Under the pieces are notes generated by a model, which made no database searches, was not told where the DNA came from, and saw nothing but the letters and a program-made list of their open reading frames with translations. A program made the translations under genes and the position numbers. A DNA stretch of 64,000 nucleotides from Ypsolopha sequella. Its lineage: Eukaryota; Arthropoda; Insecta; Lepidoptera; Ypsolophidae. The stretch lies in NCBI GenBank assembly GCA_934047225.1, contig OW203993.1:26364069-26428068 (forward strand), in the 5' to 3' direction. Positions 22,043 to 33,184 of this stretch are shown here, piece by piece. Every line of letters starts with the position of its first letter. Positions within the stretch are counted from its first letter, which is position 1.

Positions 22043-24334
22043 ATGGATAAGTTTGTTTTAAAAACTTCACGAAAACCCATTGAGAAAACTGCACAAATAC
22101 AACCGCCTACTAATTTTAATAATAATGCTGCAAAAACCACTAACAAACCTAACATTCACTCCAAGTCACCCACACCAGGACCATCTTCCAGAATTGACCC
22201 CATAGTAGACACGACACCCGAAACATCGACTATAACAGAACTCGAGTTAGTAACACAACTAGCTAGCGTTTGTGATTCCTCGAACCAACCTGAGCTACTT
22301 GAACCCAATAAAGATAAAGTTAGCAAGAAACGACGAGCGAGTTACAATAACGAACCCGAGAAGAAAAGAGTTACGCCTGCTGCACCCACCGTCTTTAATG
22401 AGAACTGGCTTCATGATAATCACTTTAAAAATTGGCTCCAAAAATTTAAAGATAACTCGGGCAACACGGTAGCTTATTGTAAATTTTGCTGCTCTTCGTT
22501 ACAATGTCATAGATCAATTTTAGTAAGACATGCAAGCTCCTCAAAACATAATTCAATAGTTAGAGACGCGTCAACGAGTAAGTCAATTCCTAAACTACTG
22601 AGACCGTCACCACTTGAAGAGCAGACGAGGAGAGCTGAATTAAAATTGACATCTTTAACAGCGACAAAAAATTTGCCATTTAACTTATTAGAGACTTTGA
22701 CGCCCTTGATGTCGGATATTTTTCCAGACTCAGCTATAGCTAACAACATGAAACTCAGTCGGACCAAAGGCCAGGCTATGTTGACTCAAGTTTTAGGACC
22801 TGAATTAAAGAAAACAATGATTGATCAACTAAAGAAACCCGGAACTTATTTCAGTATAATCATCGATGAAACCACTGATATCACTGTTACAAAACAATGT
22901 GCAATGGCTGTCATTTATTTTGATGGCAATACAAACAAAGTTGAAACAAGCTTTTTCGAAATTTACGAAGTGACTGATGGTACTGGTCAAAACTTATATT
23001 TTGAAATGATGGCACGCCTGGAAAAGGAGAATATACCATTTGAAAATGTCGTCGGTTTTGCATCTGATACCACCAACTCTATGGTTGGAAAACACAACTC
23101 CGTGTTCAGTCATCTAAAAGAAAAATGACCTCACATAGCTTGTGTGAAATGCTCGTGCCACAGCATTCATTTGGTGGCTTCAAAAGCAAGCGCTATTCTT
23201 CCGCGCAATATTGAAGACATGCTCAGAAATGTGGGCTCACATTTTAATCGAAGTGCTCTACGTCAGAAACGATTGCAGGAATTACAAAATTTCTTCCAAG
23301 TGGAAATTCACAAAATTTTGAGCCCCTGCACAACAAGGTGGCTATCGTTAAAAGCCTGTGTAGATCGCATTCTCGAGCAAAAAGACGTCCTGAAGGAGTA
23401 CTTCAAAAATGACTTGCAAACTGATCCCAGTATCACCACAGAGAACATTTTAATGACCTTAAATAATTCATTTTCCATCATTTATTTGGAATTTATGTCT
23501 TACGTGCTAGAATTACTAAACGACTTTAATAAACTATTTCAAAGTGATAAACCACTGTTACATGAATTAAAACCTCAAGTAGAGAAACTTCTTAGAAACA
23601 TTGCTGCAAACTACATGGAATTTTCCTACATAAAACGGACTGACATCTTTAAAGTCGACTACAAAAATCCGGGTAGATTCGTTCCTCTAGAGAAAATTTA
23701 CCTAGGAGTACTGGCTCAACAGTCATTGCAAGATTTAAAAAAAGATCCTAACCCTCCTCCTGATTGTGACATCGATGAGGTTTTAAAAAAGTGTCTCGCC
23801 TTTTACATCGAAGCGTTCAAAGAAATAACAAACAGATTCACTTTCGAAGACCCCCTCTATACGTGCATCGACATAGTTAATCCCAGGATTGCCCAAAAAT
23901 ACAACAACAAAGACCTAAAAAATGTTTTAGAGAGATTTCCGTTTCTAAAAACACATGTGAACGAACAAGATCTCGTAAATGAATGGAGAGAACACGCTTT
24001 CCTTGATCATGAAATCCTGGGACTATCACCTAACTTATCAGTTGAAGAGTATTGGGGAAAGGTATTCTCTCTGAAGAATGAAATTGGTGGCGAGCTCTTT
24101 CCGAATACGAAAAAGGTGATGAGTTTGCTTTTGGTGCTGCCCTTCTCCAACGCATGCGTTGAGCGTGTATTTAGCCGACTAAAAAACATTAAAACAGACC
24201 ACAGAAACAAATTAAAAACGAACACAATTTCCGCATTGATGTCCGCTGCCCAAGGAATTAAAGACAATACTGTTAAATTTGAGCCCTCCAAGAAAATGCT
24301 GTGCGCTAAATTAGAATATAAACTAAGCAAATAA
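22043..24334 (+). pseudogene. hAT-family transposase with one in-frame stop
   Basis: The ATG at 22043 follows a 3' splice-like GGTGGCAG. The frame runs about 760 codons with a single break, a TGA at 23126-23128, likely from a tryptophan codon in the string before PHIACVKC. Order of features: Ser/Thr/Pro-rich N-terminus, basic patch (KKRRASYNNEPEKKR), BED-type zinc finger (YCKFCCSSL, then RHASSSKH), catalytic-domain segments IIDETTDIT and GFASDTTNSM, the C-x-x-H motif CSCHSIHL, CTTRWLSL, and the C-terminal dimerisation region (FSNACVERVFSRLKNIKTDHR). The rest of the protein looks complete, so this is a recently silenced copy. Confidence 0.9.
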
Positions 24335-25082
24335 TAAATATTAATAAAAAAAATATTATAAATTATACAATTTGACCATGACATCCCTATGCATCCCTAT
24401 ACCACCAAATAACTTTGTTACTAACCTTTTTAATACATATGTGCATTTTGATATATCATGTTTTCCTTAATGCTTTTTAAATTTAACTGTAGAAGTTGTT
24501 GTAGGTGGTAGTAAAAAAATGTTTATGCTTACAATAAAAAATCAAGTTCAAACTGTTTTTTTTTACAGATTACAAACGCCAATCGGCCATTCCAAAAGTC
24601 AATTAAAATGTTTTCAATAAAAATTAATAATGAAATGGTATCGAATGTGATAATTTTCAGAAAAAAGGTAATGAATGTTTAAATACAGTATTCTAGTAAT
24701 TATAATAGTCTTAATGTGCCTTAAGAAAATTCTTATACATTTTTCTTATAGCAACGTCACCATTAAAAGCTCTACCTACCTAAAATTAAAATTGTATTTT
24801 TTTTTTCAGCTCGTCTTTTTATTTATTTATTTAAATCAGTTAAAAATACTATTGAAAACATAATGATCCAGTTGATTTATAAAGAGATATGTTGATATAA
24901 AAATAAAAGGTAAGACAATATTTCGGGTACCAAACGGGTATTTCGGGTAATTTTTGTGTCGGTTTCGGACTTTTTCTAGTTTAAGTGCCGGCAACACTGG
25001 ACGGGCAGTCGACGGAGAACGCTGAGACAGACGCACTGACGGGTGCGCGCCGATATCGTTCTGTTGTATTATTTTTTATATA

Positions 25083-25350
25083 ATAAACTGCCGGTTGTTA
25101 AGAACTTAGTGTTTCTCTTTAATAACTACTAAATTTAAAATAACCCCCTAGATTTTTGCTTCAAATTAGCATATCTCATAAACGGCTGAACTGATTTTGA
25201 TAAAACAACAATTATCTAAGAACACTTGATAGAAAACCTGATTTCAAATAAAATAAAATGCATCGAAGTCAGTTCACCCATTTAAGAGCAACGGTGCCAA
25301 CGGTCTTTTTGGGTCGGAGGGTCAGAAAATTAAAAATAAGGTACCTACAG
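25083..25350. other. Harbinger 3' flank with SINE-like string
   Basis: The string ATAAACGGCTGAACTGATTT at about 25177-25196 resembles one common in short insect repeats. On the minus strand an AATAAA (about 25352-25357) would serve the nuclease gene. Confidence 0.35.
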
Positions 25351-25869
25351 TATTTTATTAACAATCAGTGAAAAACCCTTGCACAAGAGACTGTCTGGTC
25401 ACAAAACCAATGCCAGAGGGATTTTCAACTGCATTCATTGCATTAATTTCTTCCTCGTGAAACATATCCTCTGGATTTAATATGTCGTCTAAAATTATTG
25501 CCATGTTGTGTAAGGTGGCACATGCACAAACAACTGCAACAACCGTTTCCAATTTCACTCCCATTCTCACTTGCAGGCAAGGAAACCTTCTCTTCCACCC
25601 TCCGAAAGCCCTCTCAACAGTATTCCTGGTCTTGATTTGACATTTGTTATATTGTTCCTAGCTAGGTGAGTTGGGTGATAAAAATGGTGTAAGCAGCACA
25701 TTGCTCACTGCGTACCCACTATCACCCAGCAGAATGCTCTCCAGGGCACCAGTTTCCAGTGTTTGTTTGGCTGAGCTACTGTTATAAATAAAACTGTCAT
25801 GAGTGCTTCCAGGCCACCGGACAATCAAATCAAAAAATTCCAAGTTGGGGCCAACTATTGCCTGCACAT

Positions 25870-28732
25870 TAGGGTGATTCATAAAAATGAGTTTTTAATT
25901 TTTTCAAGTCTCAACCCCTAAAACTGATCTATCTATCAAAAATGAACTAGTAATTTACCTACCGACCTTCAAAGTTTTAAAATTTTCGTCAATTATGCGC
26001 ATTCTATGAAGTTGGACTTACCTTACTTTAAAGTACTTTACGGGATAAGTACAAACCAACGATGCAAGAAAACACTTAGTGTCTACCCTCCCCCACTTCC
26101 CCTGTCACCCCAACCCCCACACTAACTATCAAGTGGCATCCAATTAGTGCAAGCTATAGCGTGGCCGCATTCGTACGTGTGTAAAATTGACCTAATAATA
26201 ATTATGTTCATTGCTGTGATTTCCTCTGCAAAATGACTTCTAATACCATACATACACGGAAAAAGACTGAAGTATGGTTAATTGGATACACTCGATCAAC
26301 CTTAGTTCCGTCAAAATTACCATCTGTGAAAGAAGTGATGAGTTTTTTCACTACAAAAATGTTATGAATAACGTAAACAAAGAGTCGGCGTCGTGTACAA
26401 CTCATGATGTGCTAGCTTTGTGGCAAAAAGCAAGCATTCCCACCTAGGATAAACAACATGTCATCTCAAAAATACTTAAATATTTCAAGGAATGGCAAAA
26501 TTTGAAAAAAAAAATAAGGAAAATAAAAAAAAAAACGCTCAGCGGCAATTGAAGCAAAACAACTCAAGTGGCAATCAAAGTTAGATGTTCTGTTTGACAT
26601 AGCCCACTCTAATTGAGGAAGATAAACAATTTCTTTTGAATCAAAGGAAAATGGGCCGTCAGGGTCGAATCGGCAACATCGATAGAATGTATGCTAAAAA
26701 AAATCATAAAAAATTGGAAACAGAAGCAAAGTTTGAGAGAATTAAAGCAAAAGAAAAGGAAGCCATGATAAGACTGACTGAGAAATGTGTGTTATCTTCT
26801 TCTACTACTTCGTCTGAAAAGGGTAGTAGTGACGAAAGTTGTCCTAGTACTCTGACCCTACAGCCAGGGCCCTCTACAAGCAAAGATATTTTGTCACCAC
26901 CAAGGAAACGGGGCCGAAAATCAATTCTTGACGATAATTTAGCGACGACCCTTGATGTTGCCAAGTTGAGTGATCGAAAAGCGACTATAGTTTTGGCATC
27001 TACCATCAAGAGTCTTGGCTGTGATGTATCTCAATATAACGTTAGCTTTTCTTCTATACGGCGACATAGAATGAACATTAGACAGCAACTTGCCGAGTCT
27101 CTTAAAGACGCATTTCAACCGCAAATCACGCTTACCATACACTGGGACGGAAAGATGCATGAAGATATAACTGGGCATTTAACTGTTGATCGCCTACCAA
27201 TTCTGGTATCCGGAAAAGGAGTTGATCAACTTCTAGCCGTTGCAAAGCTTCCCGATGGAAAAGGCGAAACAATGGCATCTGCCATTTTTGAATCAATTTT
27301 GTCATGGCGTCTCAGTGAAAAAATTAAATGTATGTGCTTCGATACAACAGCATCGATTACAGGGCGAATCAACGGGGCCTGCATACTATTAGAACAAAAA
27401 ATGGAAAAAGAATTGATCTGGTTAGCATGTCGGCATCACATCTTAGAAACTGTACTAGAAGCTGTCGTAGTTTCAGCCATGGGACCTTCGATTGGACCGG
27501 AAATATTAATTTTCAAAAGATTTAAGAACTACTGGCCAAAAATTAAACAGGAAGACTTCCAAACTGCTGTATCTGAACAATCCACTTGGAGTTGTGTTGA
27601 AAACATTGCAGTAGATTTGATTGCCTTTGCTAACAATCAATTGCAACAATTCCAGCCTCGCGATGATTACAAGGAGCTGCTGCATTTAATCATCATATTT
27701 TTAGGAGGTATTCCTGAAAAAGGTATCTCCTTTATGGCCCCTGCTGGAATGCATCGTGCACGTTGGATGGCAAAAGCCATATATGCATTGAAAATTTATC
27801 TTTTTAAACACCAGCTTAAGATCACAGTCAGAGAAACAAAGGCACTCACAAATATTTGTATATTTGTCGTACGTGTTTACGCTAAATATTGGTTTACAGC
27901 TCCAGTATCTTGTATGGCACCTGCAAATATTAAAAGACTTAGTAGGATTTGAAAAATATAACCAAACTTTGTCCAAAGTAGCTATAAAGAAGATGCTAGG
28001 CCACCTTTGGTATCTGTCTGAAGAACTGGTTGCTTTCGCATTTTTTGATGATCGAATTTCTTTTGAAACAAAACGAAAAATGGTTTTAGCACTTGACAAG
28101 GAAGGGTTAGAAAGTCGTCCTAAAAGGATAACGCTAGAATTTGAAGCAATTGTTAGTAAAACCATCGAAGATTTTGTGTCGAAAAACACGAGGAAATTCT
28201 TTGAAATAACTGATGTTTCATCCGAATTTTTAAAAAAAGATCCCGAGCTATGGGAAGAAGAAGAAATTTACAAGTCAGCTAAAGAAATTGTTCAAAATAT
28301 GAGAATCGTTAACGACTTGGCTGAAAGGGGTGTCGCATTGATGGAAGAATATAATAAATTACACACAAACAATGAGGAGCAGAAGCAGTACTTAATGTTG
28401 TTAGTTGGATTACAGAAAGAAAAACCCCAATGTAAATAAGGTTAATTTAATGTAAAACTGATTGTTTTTTATCTTAATATAAATATTAGATATGTTTTTA
28501 AGTTAATATTTAGTTTTTTTTATATGAATACTGTATTCTGATAGAATAAGAACTTTTAATTAAAAGTTATGTTTTTGACTGAAATAAATAATTTTCAATT
28601 GACGGTAGCGACCCCTAAATATAATTAAAAAAAAAAATACAGCTTGTTTTCTAGGGGAGTAGACCGTTTTAAAGGGTTGAGACACAAATTTAAACAAAAA
28701 AAAAATTTTTCGGCTCTATATGAATCACCCTA
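25870..28732 (+). mobile_element. divergent hAT-like transposon, boundaries exact
   Basis: The 2863-bp element begins TAGGGTGATTCATA and ends with its perfect 14-bp inverted complement. Imperfect symmetry extends about 65 bp (both ends share GTCTCAACCC). The 8-bp sequence CTGCACAT flanks it on both sides (25862-25869 and 28733-28740). Removing the element and one CTGCACAT restores the Harbinger nuclease frame. The TIR resembles Ac-type hAT ends and 8 bp is the hAT duplication length. Confidence 0.92.
26232..28439 (+). pseudogene. putative transposase of an uncharacterised widespread family
   Basis: The protein belongs to a family often annotated only as uncharacterized in invertebrate genomes. 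An ATG at 26232 starts an N-terminal part scattered over several frames (KLPSVKEVMSFF, LALWQKASIPT). A long frame (26636-27952) holds GRQGRIGNIDRMYAKKNHKK, a basic PPRKRGRKS stretch, TIHWDGK, the likely catalytic segment CFDTTASITGRINGAC and a C-x-x-H motif LACRHHILE. A one-base frame change near 27940 leads to the C-terminal part (LKDLVGFEKYN to the stop at 28439). The D-T-T and C-x-x-H motifs suggest a distant hAT relation. The usual hAT dimerisation motif is not evident. The copy is inactive. Confidence 0.7.
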
Positions 28733-29039
28733 CTGCACATTAATTGGAAACCATCCTTTTCTATTGCGGTAAACTTCAGAAATCATTCCACCTAGGCTTC
28801 TTATTTTAATGTGGGTACAATCAATGCAGCCAATCACTCCGGGGAACCCAGCTACGTCGTAGAATTTTTGTCTAAAATATTTAAAATTGATTACAAATGT
28901 GCAAGTGCTTTTTGAATGTATATCAAGTCACTTTGTAAATACAAGCTTTATAATACGAGTAGTAAGATTGTCTACTGCATGAGCCTTATACAAAATTATG
29001 TACATTGGCAAAATGTATGCTGCGAGCAATGTGTGAAAG

Positions 29040-29310
29040 TTAATGACCAACAACTTATAAAACCTTTCAGTCTTTTTAGCATCCTCTCTATTTTCGCTGA
29101 TTCAGCGGACAAGATGTCCTATCTAGTGGCCTTCGTGGAAGGGTCTGCAAAAGTCTGTGTACTAGTTCTCGAAGTCACTAACGATAACTACGAAATAGCA
29201 GTGGACATGTTAAAAAGGCGATATGGCAACAAAGAAGTTTTAATAGATTCACATTACGATGCTATCCACAAGCTCAATAAGGCAGTAATCAAATATCAAA
29301 AAAATTAAAA
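29040..29310 (+). pseudogene. Bel-Pao gag fragment (DUF1759-like)
   Basis: A short stretch reads YLVAFVEGSAKV, then NDNYEIAVDMLKRRYGNKE and IDSHYDAI. This matches the pattern of the DUF1759 segment of Bel/Pao retrotransposon gag proteins. It ends in a stop at 29308, and the following bases hold only scattered remnants in other frames. It is separate from the LTR-bounded Bel-Pao copy downstream. The rest of the open frame upstream (from 28916) is unrelated. Confidence 0.6.
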
Positions 29311-30040
29311 CGCACCTGCGAGTTCTTCAGTCACTTGTTGTGTACTCTGGTCGAATATCGGTTCCAGAAACTATGAAACTTGAGGATGTCTCCATTAAAA
29401 GGCGGCAATTCGAACTTAAGCAACTACAGGGAAGAAGAAGAAGGTTGGGTATCTTTGTTATTATGTATAATTAAAGTCTCAATGTTGCCAATTGCTTCTT
29501 CTGCCATTGATTTCAGGTTTGTACACTCTACAACTACCTCCTGATCAACGTTACTGCATTTTTCTATGTAGTTTGTATCTCCTTAGTAAGACGGGTAAGC
29601 TTCAGTGTTAATCCAGTTTTTGTTTTTATAATATCAGGATTCTAAACATGCAGTGCAAGTACTTATCAAATCTGACAGGTGGTCCTAGGCCAGCCTTAGC
29701 CGACACAAAATGGCTTCTTCCATCTTGGATATAAGTTTTAAGGGTTGATTCTCGCCACCCAGACCTAAGAAGGGACTTTTGTTCCGAAGACCAGAGGTCT
29801 AAATCCCTAGTCCACCCCCACATTTCCAAACTGCCAGCGTCATTTCGCTGATCTTTGGGGGAGGCAGTCCTGTTGTGGCATCTATCAGAGTGCTGTCAAG
29901 ATTCCAAATCGTGTGGGGTGGTGCTAGAGCTCTGGATTTCACGTCGGCTCGCCAAAATACCTTCTCACACCGTGGTAAAACTAAAAGGAATATTCCCTTC
30001 GCTTCATTCATGTGGTGCAGAACCCGTGGTATCAAACACG
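29311..30040. other. unassigned region
   Basis: No domain was recognised. Bases 29630-30040 are GC-richer, open in several frames on both strands and may be a decayed retroelement segment, but nothing specific supports this. Confidence 0.3.
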
Positions 30041-30049
30041 GGGGGAAAG

Positions 30050-30573
30050 ACCCCCATGTTCAAAACATACTTAGACGAATTAAGCAATTACCTGCAAATT
30101 TACTACACTAAAGACTTTAACGTTCCTAAACCAAATAGACATTTCACTAGAGCAGTAAAAAGTGGCAAACTATCACAGCCATCATCCAAAAACTATTATG
30201 GAGAGAGAACTAGGGAATACCTAACTCCCAAGTTATGTAATAACTGCCCTCTCCTACTGGTAGATAATCAGTTAAAAATTGGTAACCTAAAGAATAAATT
30301 AAAGAGAACATTGTTATCTTTTCTAAATAATTAAAACTTTAAACGCATAGATACAATTCTACAAAATTATTATTATTATTTTTTTTTTTTTTCTTCAGAC
30401 ACCATAAGTATAATGATTTTAAGTTAGTGCTTAAAATGCTTATTTAGGGAACAAAATTTGTAAAAGCGTATCGCCAACAAACTGTTTAGCAGTTTGGCGA
30501 ATATTGTTTATTGAAATTTGTGTGAATTTAATTAAAAATAAATACAGAAAAATAAAAACTGCGGAAGAGCTGT
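30050..30573 (+). mobile_element. non-LTR retrotransposon 3' end
   Basis: The coding remnant (30050-30334) ends with a typical RT C-terminal tail (YYGERTREYLTPKLCNN, then KLKRTLLSFLNN and stop). The 3' UTR contains the hairpin CAAACTG-TTTAG-CAGTTTG (30478-30496) with outer CGCC/GGCG pairing, and an AAAAATAAATAC signal near 30535. It shares the hairpin with the insertion at 18737-18960. The Bel-Pao element inserted at or near its end. Confidence 0.65.
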
Positions 30574-31040
30574 TGTTCACGCTACAACGTGACGAATCCG
30601 CGCGCATGCGCGGACAGCTAGTCTCCCCCCGCGCGCCGGCTCGAGGTGCGCGCGCGAGCGCCGCTCGCTCGCGCTGTTCGGCTCGAGACGCCTCCCGAGG
30701 CGCACGTCTGCGCACTCGCGCAGCCGGCTGTTTCGCCGCAACCGTCGACCGAATAATACGTGTGTGCACAAATTCGCGACGCCACAACCAATCTCGCGTA
30801 TCTACCGTATCTTGTGATCATCTCAGTGCTGTGTATTACTCCAAGACATTCTGCACATCCCTGTCCAAGATCAGCCCTGTCATCATCAGCCCGACAAGGA
30901 GTACACCACGCGGCACATTGTCAGCGCATTCGTCGGCTCGCCCATAAACATTCCAACCAGGTCAGTGCACCCACATTGTTTTCCACAATTCTCCCGTGTC
31001 AAATCCCATCAGCCCTGCATTCCTGTAGCCAGCGGTTACA
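30574..31040 (+). repeat. 5' LTR of Bel-Pao element
   Basis: GC-rich and CpG-rich in its first half, which creates several open frames on both strands that are not genes. It presumably carries the promoter; no clear TATA box was seen. Confidence 0.92.
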
Positions 31041-31043
31041 TTT

Positions 31044-31059
31044 TGGTCCTTCGAGCCGG
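31044..31059 (+). other. primer-binding site, tRNA-Tyr type
   Basis: TGGTCCTTCGAGCCGG starts three bases after the 5' LTR and complements the 3' end of insect tRNA-Tyr (…CCGGCUCGAAGGA plus CCA). This is the expected place for the minus-strand primer. Confidence 0.75.
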
Positions 31060-31089
31060 TAGTGAAAAATTTTGGCCCTTCGAACCGTT

Positions 31090-31395
31090 ACTGAACCAGC
31101 CCCCGTCGATTTATTACAGTCCATTTTCAATCCAAGAAAATTTTTGGTTTATATCACCCCACGCCTATCCCCCGCCGGCCCGTAACTTTGTTTGAACCAG
31201 CCCCCGTCGATTTACTACAGTCCATTTTCACCCGGTTACATATTTTGCCCCCTTTCCCGGCAAAAAATATTTTGTGGTCTCGAATACCTATTGCGGGTAG
31301 GTAATTAGAACCGCCGCCTAGAACATTCCATTTATCGGTATAGAACCGGCCCATCCATTCAGCCCAATTGTTTATTACAGTCCACTATATTTCTT
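31090..31395 (+). repeat. direct repeats in the Bel-Pao leader
   Basis: GAACCAGCCCCCGTCGATTT followed by a near-identical tail ending in CAGTCCATTTTCA appears at about 31093 and 31194, about 101 bp apart. A diverged third copy lies near 31350. Confidence 0.75.
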
Positions 31396-32164
31396 TATTA
31401 AAACCCCTCGACCCGACCCGACCCAATTTACCTATTTCTACCCAATTTTTGCCCGCGGAGAGGTGTACATCTGCCCATTGTCAAAGATAGTTTTCGTAGG
31501 TATCTTGCGAGATATTTTTTGGTGCGAGTATAGTACATAAGTACACACGTTATTACGGTTACGTATTATTACGTTGATTAAAGCTTGATTAGCATCATTG
31601 GATTGTCCGCTCATTTAGATCCGATTTCGGCTAGGTAAATACATTCTTTGTTTGTTTACGCTCTCAAAGCAGTAGGTAGGTATTTTATTCTATAAATAGA
31701 ATTTTGACGACGAACCAACGCGTATTGTCGGCACATGATTTCAAGGCAAATAACATAAAAGTGAAAAGTGCATACATAGCTGTTTGTATTTTTACAAGTG
31801 TTGTTTAAATTAGTGAACAAGTTCAGCCCTTTCCGATATTTTATGTTACGGTAATCTTGTGTTACAGTAATATATTGCCGGACCGTTTATTTGTGTTATT
31901 GTCTGCTTTTTTTTACCCGGGTATATATATATATAGCACAAATATAGTAAACAATTTGTTTTTTCATCTCATCTCTGCTCTTGTTGTTTGTGGTACACAT
32001 ATAGGGTGTTCCAAGTTGGTGTATCAGCTCATATACAGGTTGTTTAAAAAAAAAAAAATTTTTTTTTTTTTCTCTCTATCGTGTTTATTTTCCGTGTTCC
32101 GTTTGAACATAGCCTTTGTTATTTCGGCCCGCGCAAGTTACAAGCTATCCGCACGTTGGAGTTG

Positions 32165-32420
32165 GTAGCGCTCAAGTTTTAATAACTCATTTTCACATAT
32201 AGTCACACTCATCACACATTAAATCAGCACATACACACTCAGCTCATTTTCACTCACACATTCAATCAGCACATACACACTCAGCTCATTTTCACTCACA
32301 CACTCACTCATCACATACACATTCAGCTCATTTTCACTCAATGAAACCAGCACTCAGCGCACTCAGCACATTCATCACACACACACTCATCACATACACA
32401 CTCAGTTCATTTTCACTCAA
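32165..32420 (+). repeat. CACTCA-type minisatellite
   Basis: Repeated units containing CAGCACATACACACTCAGCTC and CATTTTCACTCA recur about five times with slippage-type variation. They precede the surviving pol segment. Confidence 0.85.
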
Positions 32421-33184
32421 TGACTTCAACTCCAACAGAGAATTCTTGTAACTCCGCACAACGTGTAGTGAACGTCACTAACACACCAATTTTGTTGCCA
32501 ACCGTATCACTTGAAATAGCAGACGTACATTCACTCAATCACACTCAATTTCACTCAGCACGAGCCCTGTTAGGTTTTATCTCACGTCGCGGTACTCCAG
32601 TTCTCATTCGCTCAGACTGCGGCACAAACTATGATGCAATCACTCACAAGCTCGCGAATCAGCACATAACTTGGTTCGGCGCTCTGCACGAAATAATACT
32701 CAACTCAAGACCCCTCTGCCCGATTTCATCCGACCCTACGGACTTTGAACCTCTCACGGCCGGACATATCATTATTGGTCGTCCGCTCACCGCTCTACCT
32801 GAGCAGTCTTTTGACGATAGACCCATATCTGCTCTTAAACGGTTTCAACTCATTTAAGCGCTCTCTCAGCGCTTTTGGACTCTCTGGTCCAGATCCTACC
32901 TCCATACCCTGCAAACCCGCTCCAAATAGCTCTCCCCTTCTTCCCCTCCTCAAGTGGGTGAACTGGTCCTCATCAAAGAGGATGACCTGCCTCCGCTCCA
33001 ATGGAAGTTGGGGAGAATTTTCCGCACAATGCCTGGCAAGGATGGAGTGATCCAAGTTGTGGATCTGGACACAGCCCATGGAAATCTGCGACGACCTGTG
33101 TTCAAGATAGCCAGGCTGCCGTTGGATTCAGCTCAAGAGGAGTCGCAGCCCCGGCCCCCCCAGGATGTTCACGCTACAACGTGA
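32420..33184 (+). pseudogene. Bel-Pao pol remnant: integrase end and C-terminal domain
   Basis: The frame starts with an unrelated Ser/Thr-rich leader, then shows integrase-like [20 protein letters not shown], containing a catalytic-type aspartate. After a deletion it reads [14 protein letters not shown] and [12 protein letters not shown]. Two in-frame stops follow (32855-32857 and about 32927). The same frame then continues into VGELVLIKEDDLPPLQW, LGRIFRTMPGKDG and RRPVFKIARLPLD, matching the C-terminal domain found in Bel-Pao polyproteins. Protease, RT and RNase H are missing. The frame ends in the 3' LTR. Confidence 0.8.

Larger units (their letters stand above)
20412..24999 (+). mobile_element. 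hAT transposon carrying a nearly intact transposase
   Basis: The right end reads CAGTGTTGCCGGCAC on the minus strand (ending at 24999) and the left end reads GAGCGTTGCCGGTAC (from 20412): 12 of 15 positions agree. Clusters of CGGGTA lie just inside both ends (about 20427-20525 and 24923-24950). The transposase sits between them. An 8-bp target duplication is not clear, so the exact ends are tentative. It appears to lie inside the Harbinger element, between its two genes. Confidence 0.65.
25358..28918 (-). pseudogene. PIF/Harbinger nuclease, interrupted by another transposon
   Basis: This DDE-superfamily nuclease cuts the Harbinger ends. On the minus strand the 5' part (about 28880-28733) reads FYDVAGFPGVIGCIDCTHIK, containing the first catalytic aspartate. 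It joins in frame, across the 2863-bp insert, to NVQAIVGPNLEFFDLIVRWP and LLGDSGY at 25869-25658. It then continues through a premature TAG (near 25658) to NTVERAFGGWKRRFP and LHNMAI. A possible intron acceptor (TATTTTAG) precedes the visible 5' part, and the N-terminal exon was not found. The opposite-strand Myb-like gene at 18.5-20.2 kb is its natural partner. Confidence 0.85.

Noticed and set aside
24007..24384. 125-codon minus frame
   Set aside because: It is antisense to the conserved C-terminus of the hAT transposase.
30440..31062. Several long open frames on both strands in the GC-rich LTR, repeated at 33128-33690
   Set aside because: They are identical in both LTRs, rich in Arg/Ala as expected from CpG-rich DNA, and overlap each other in many frames.
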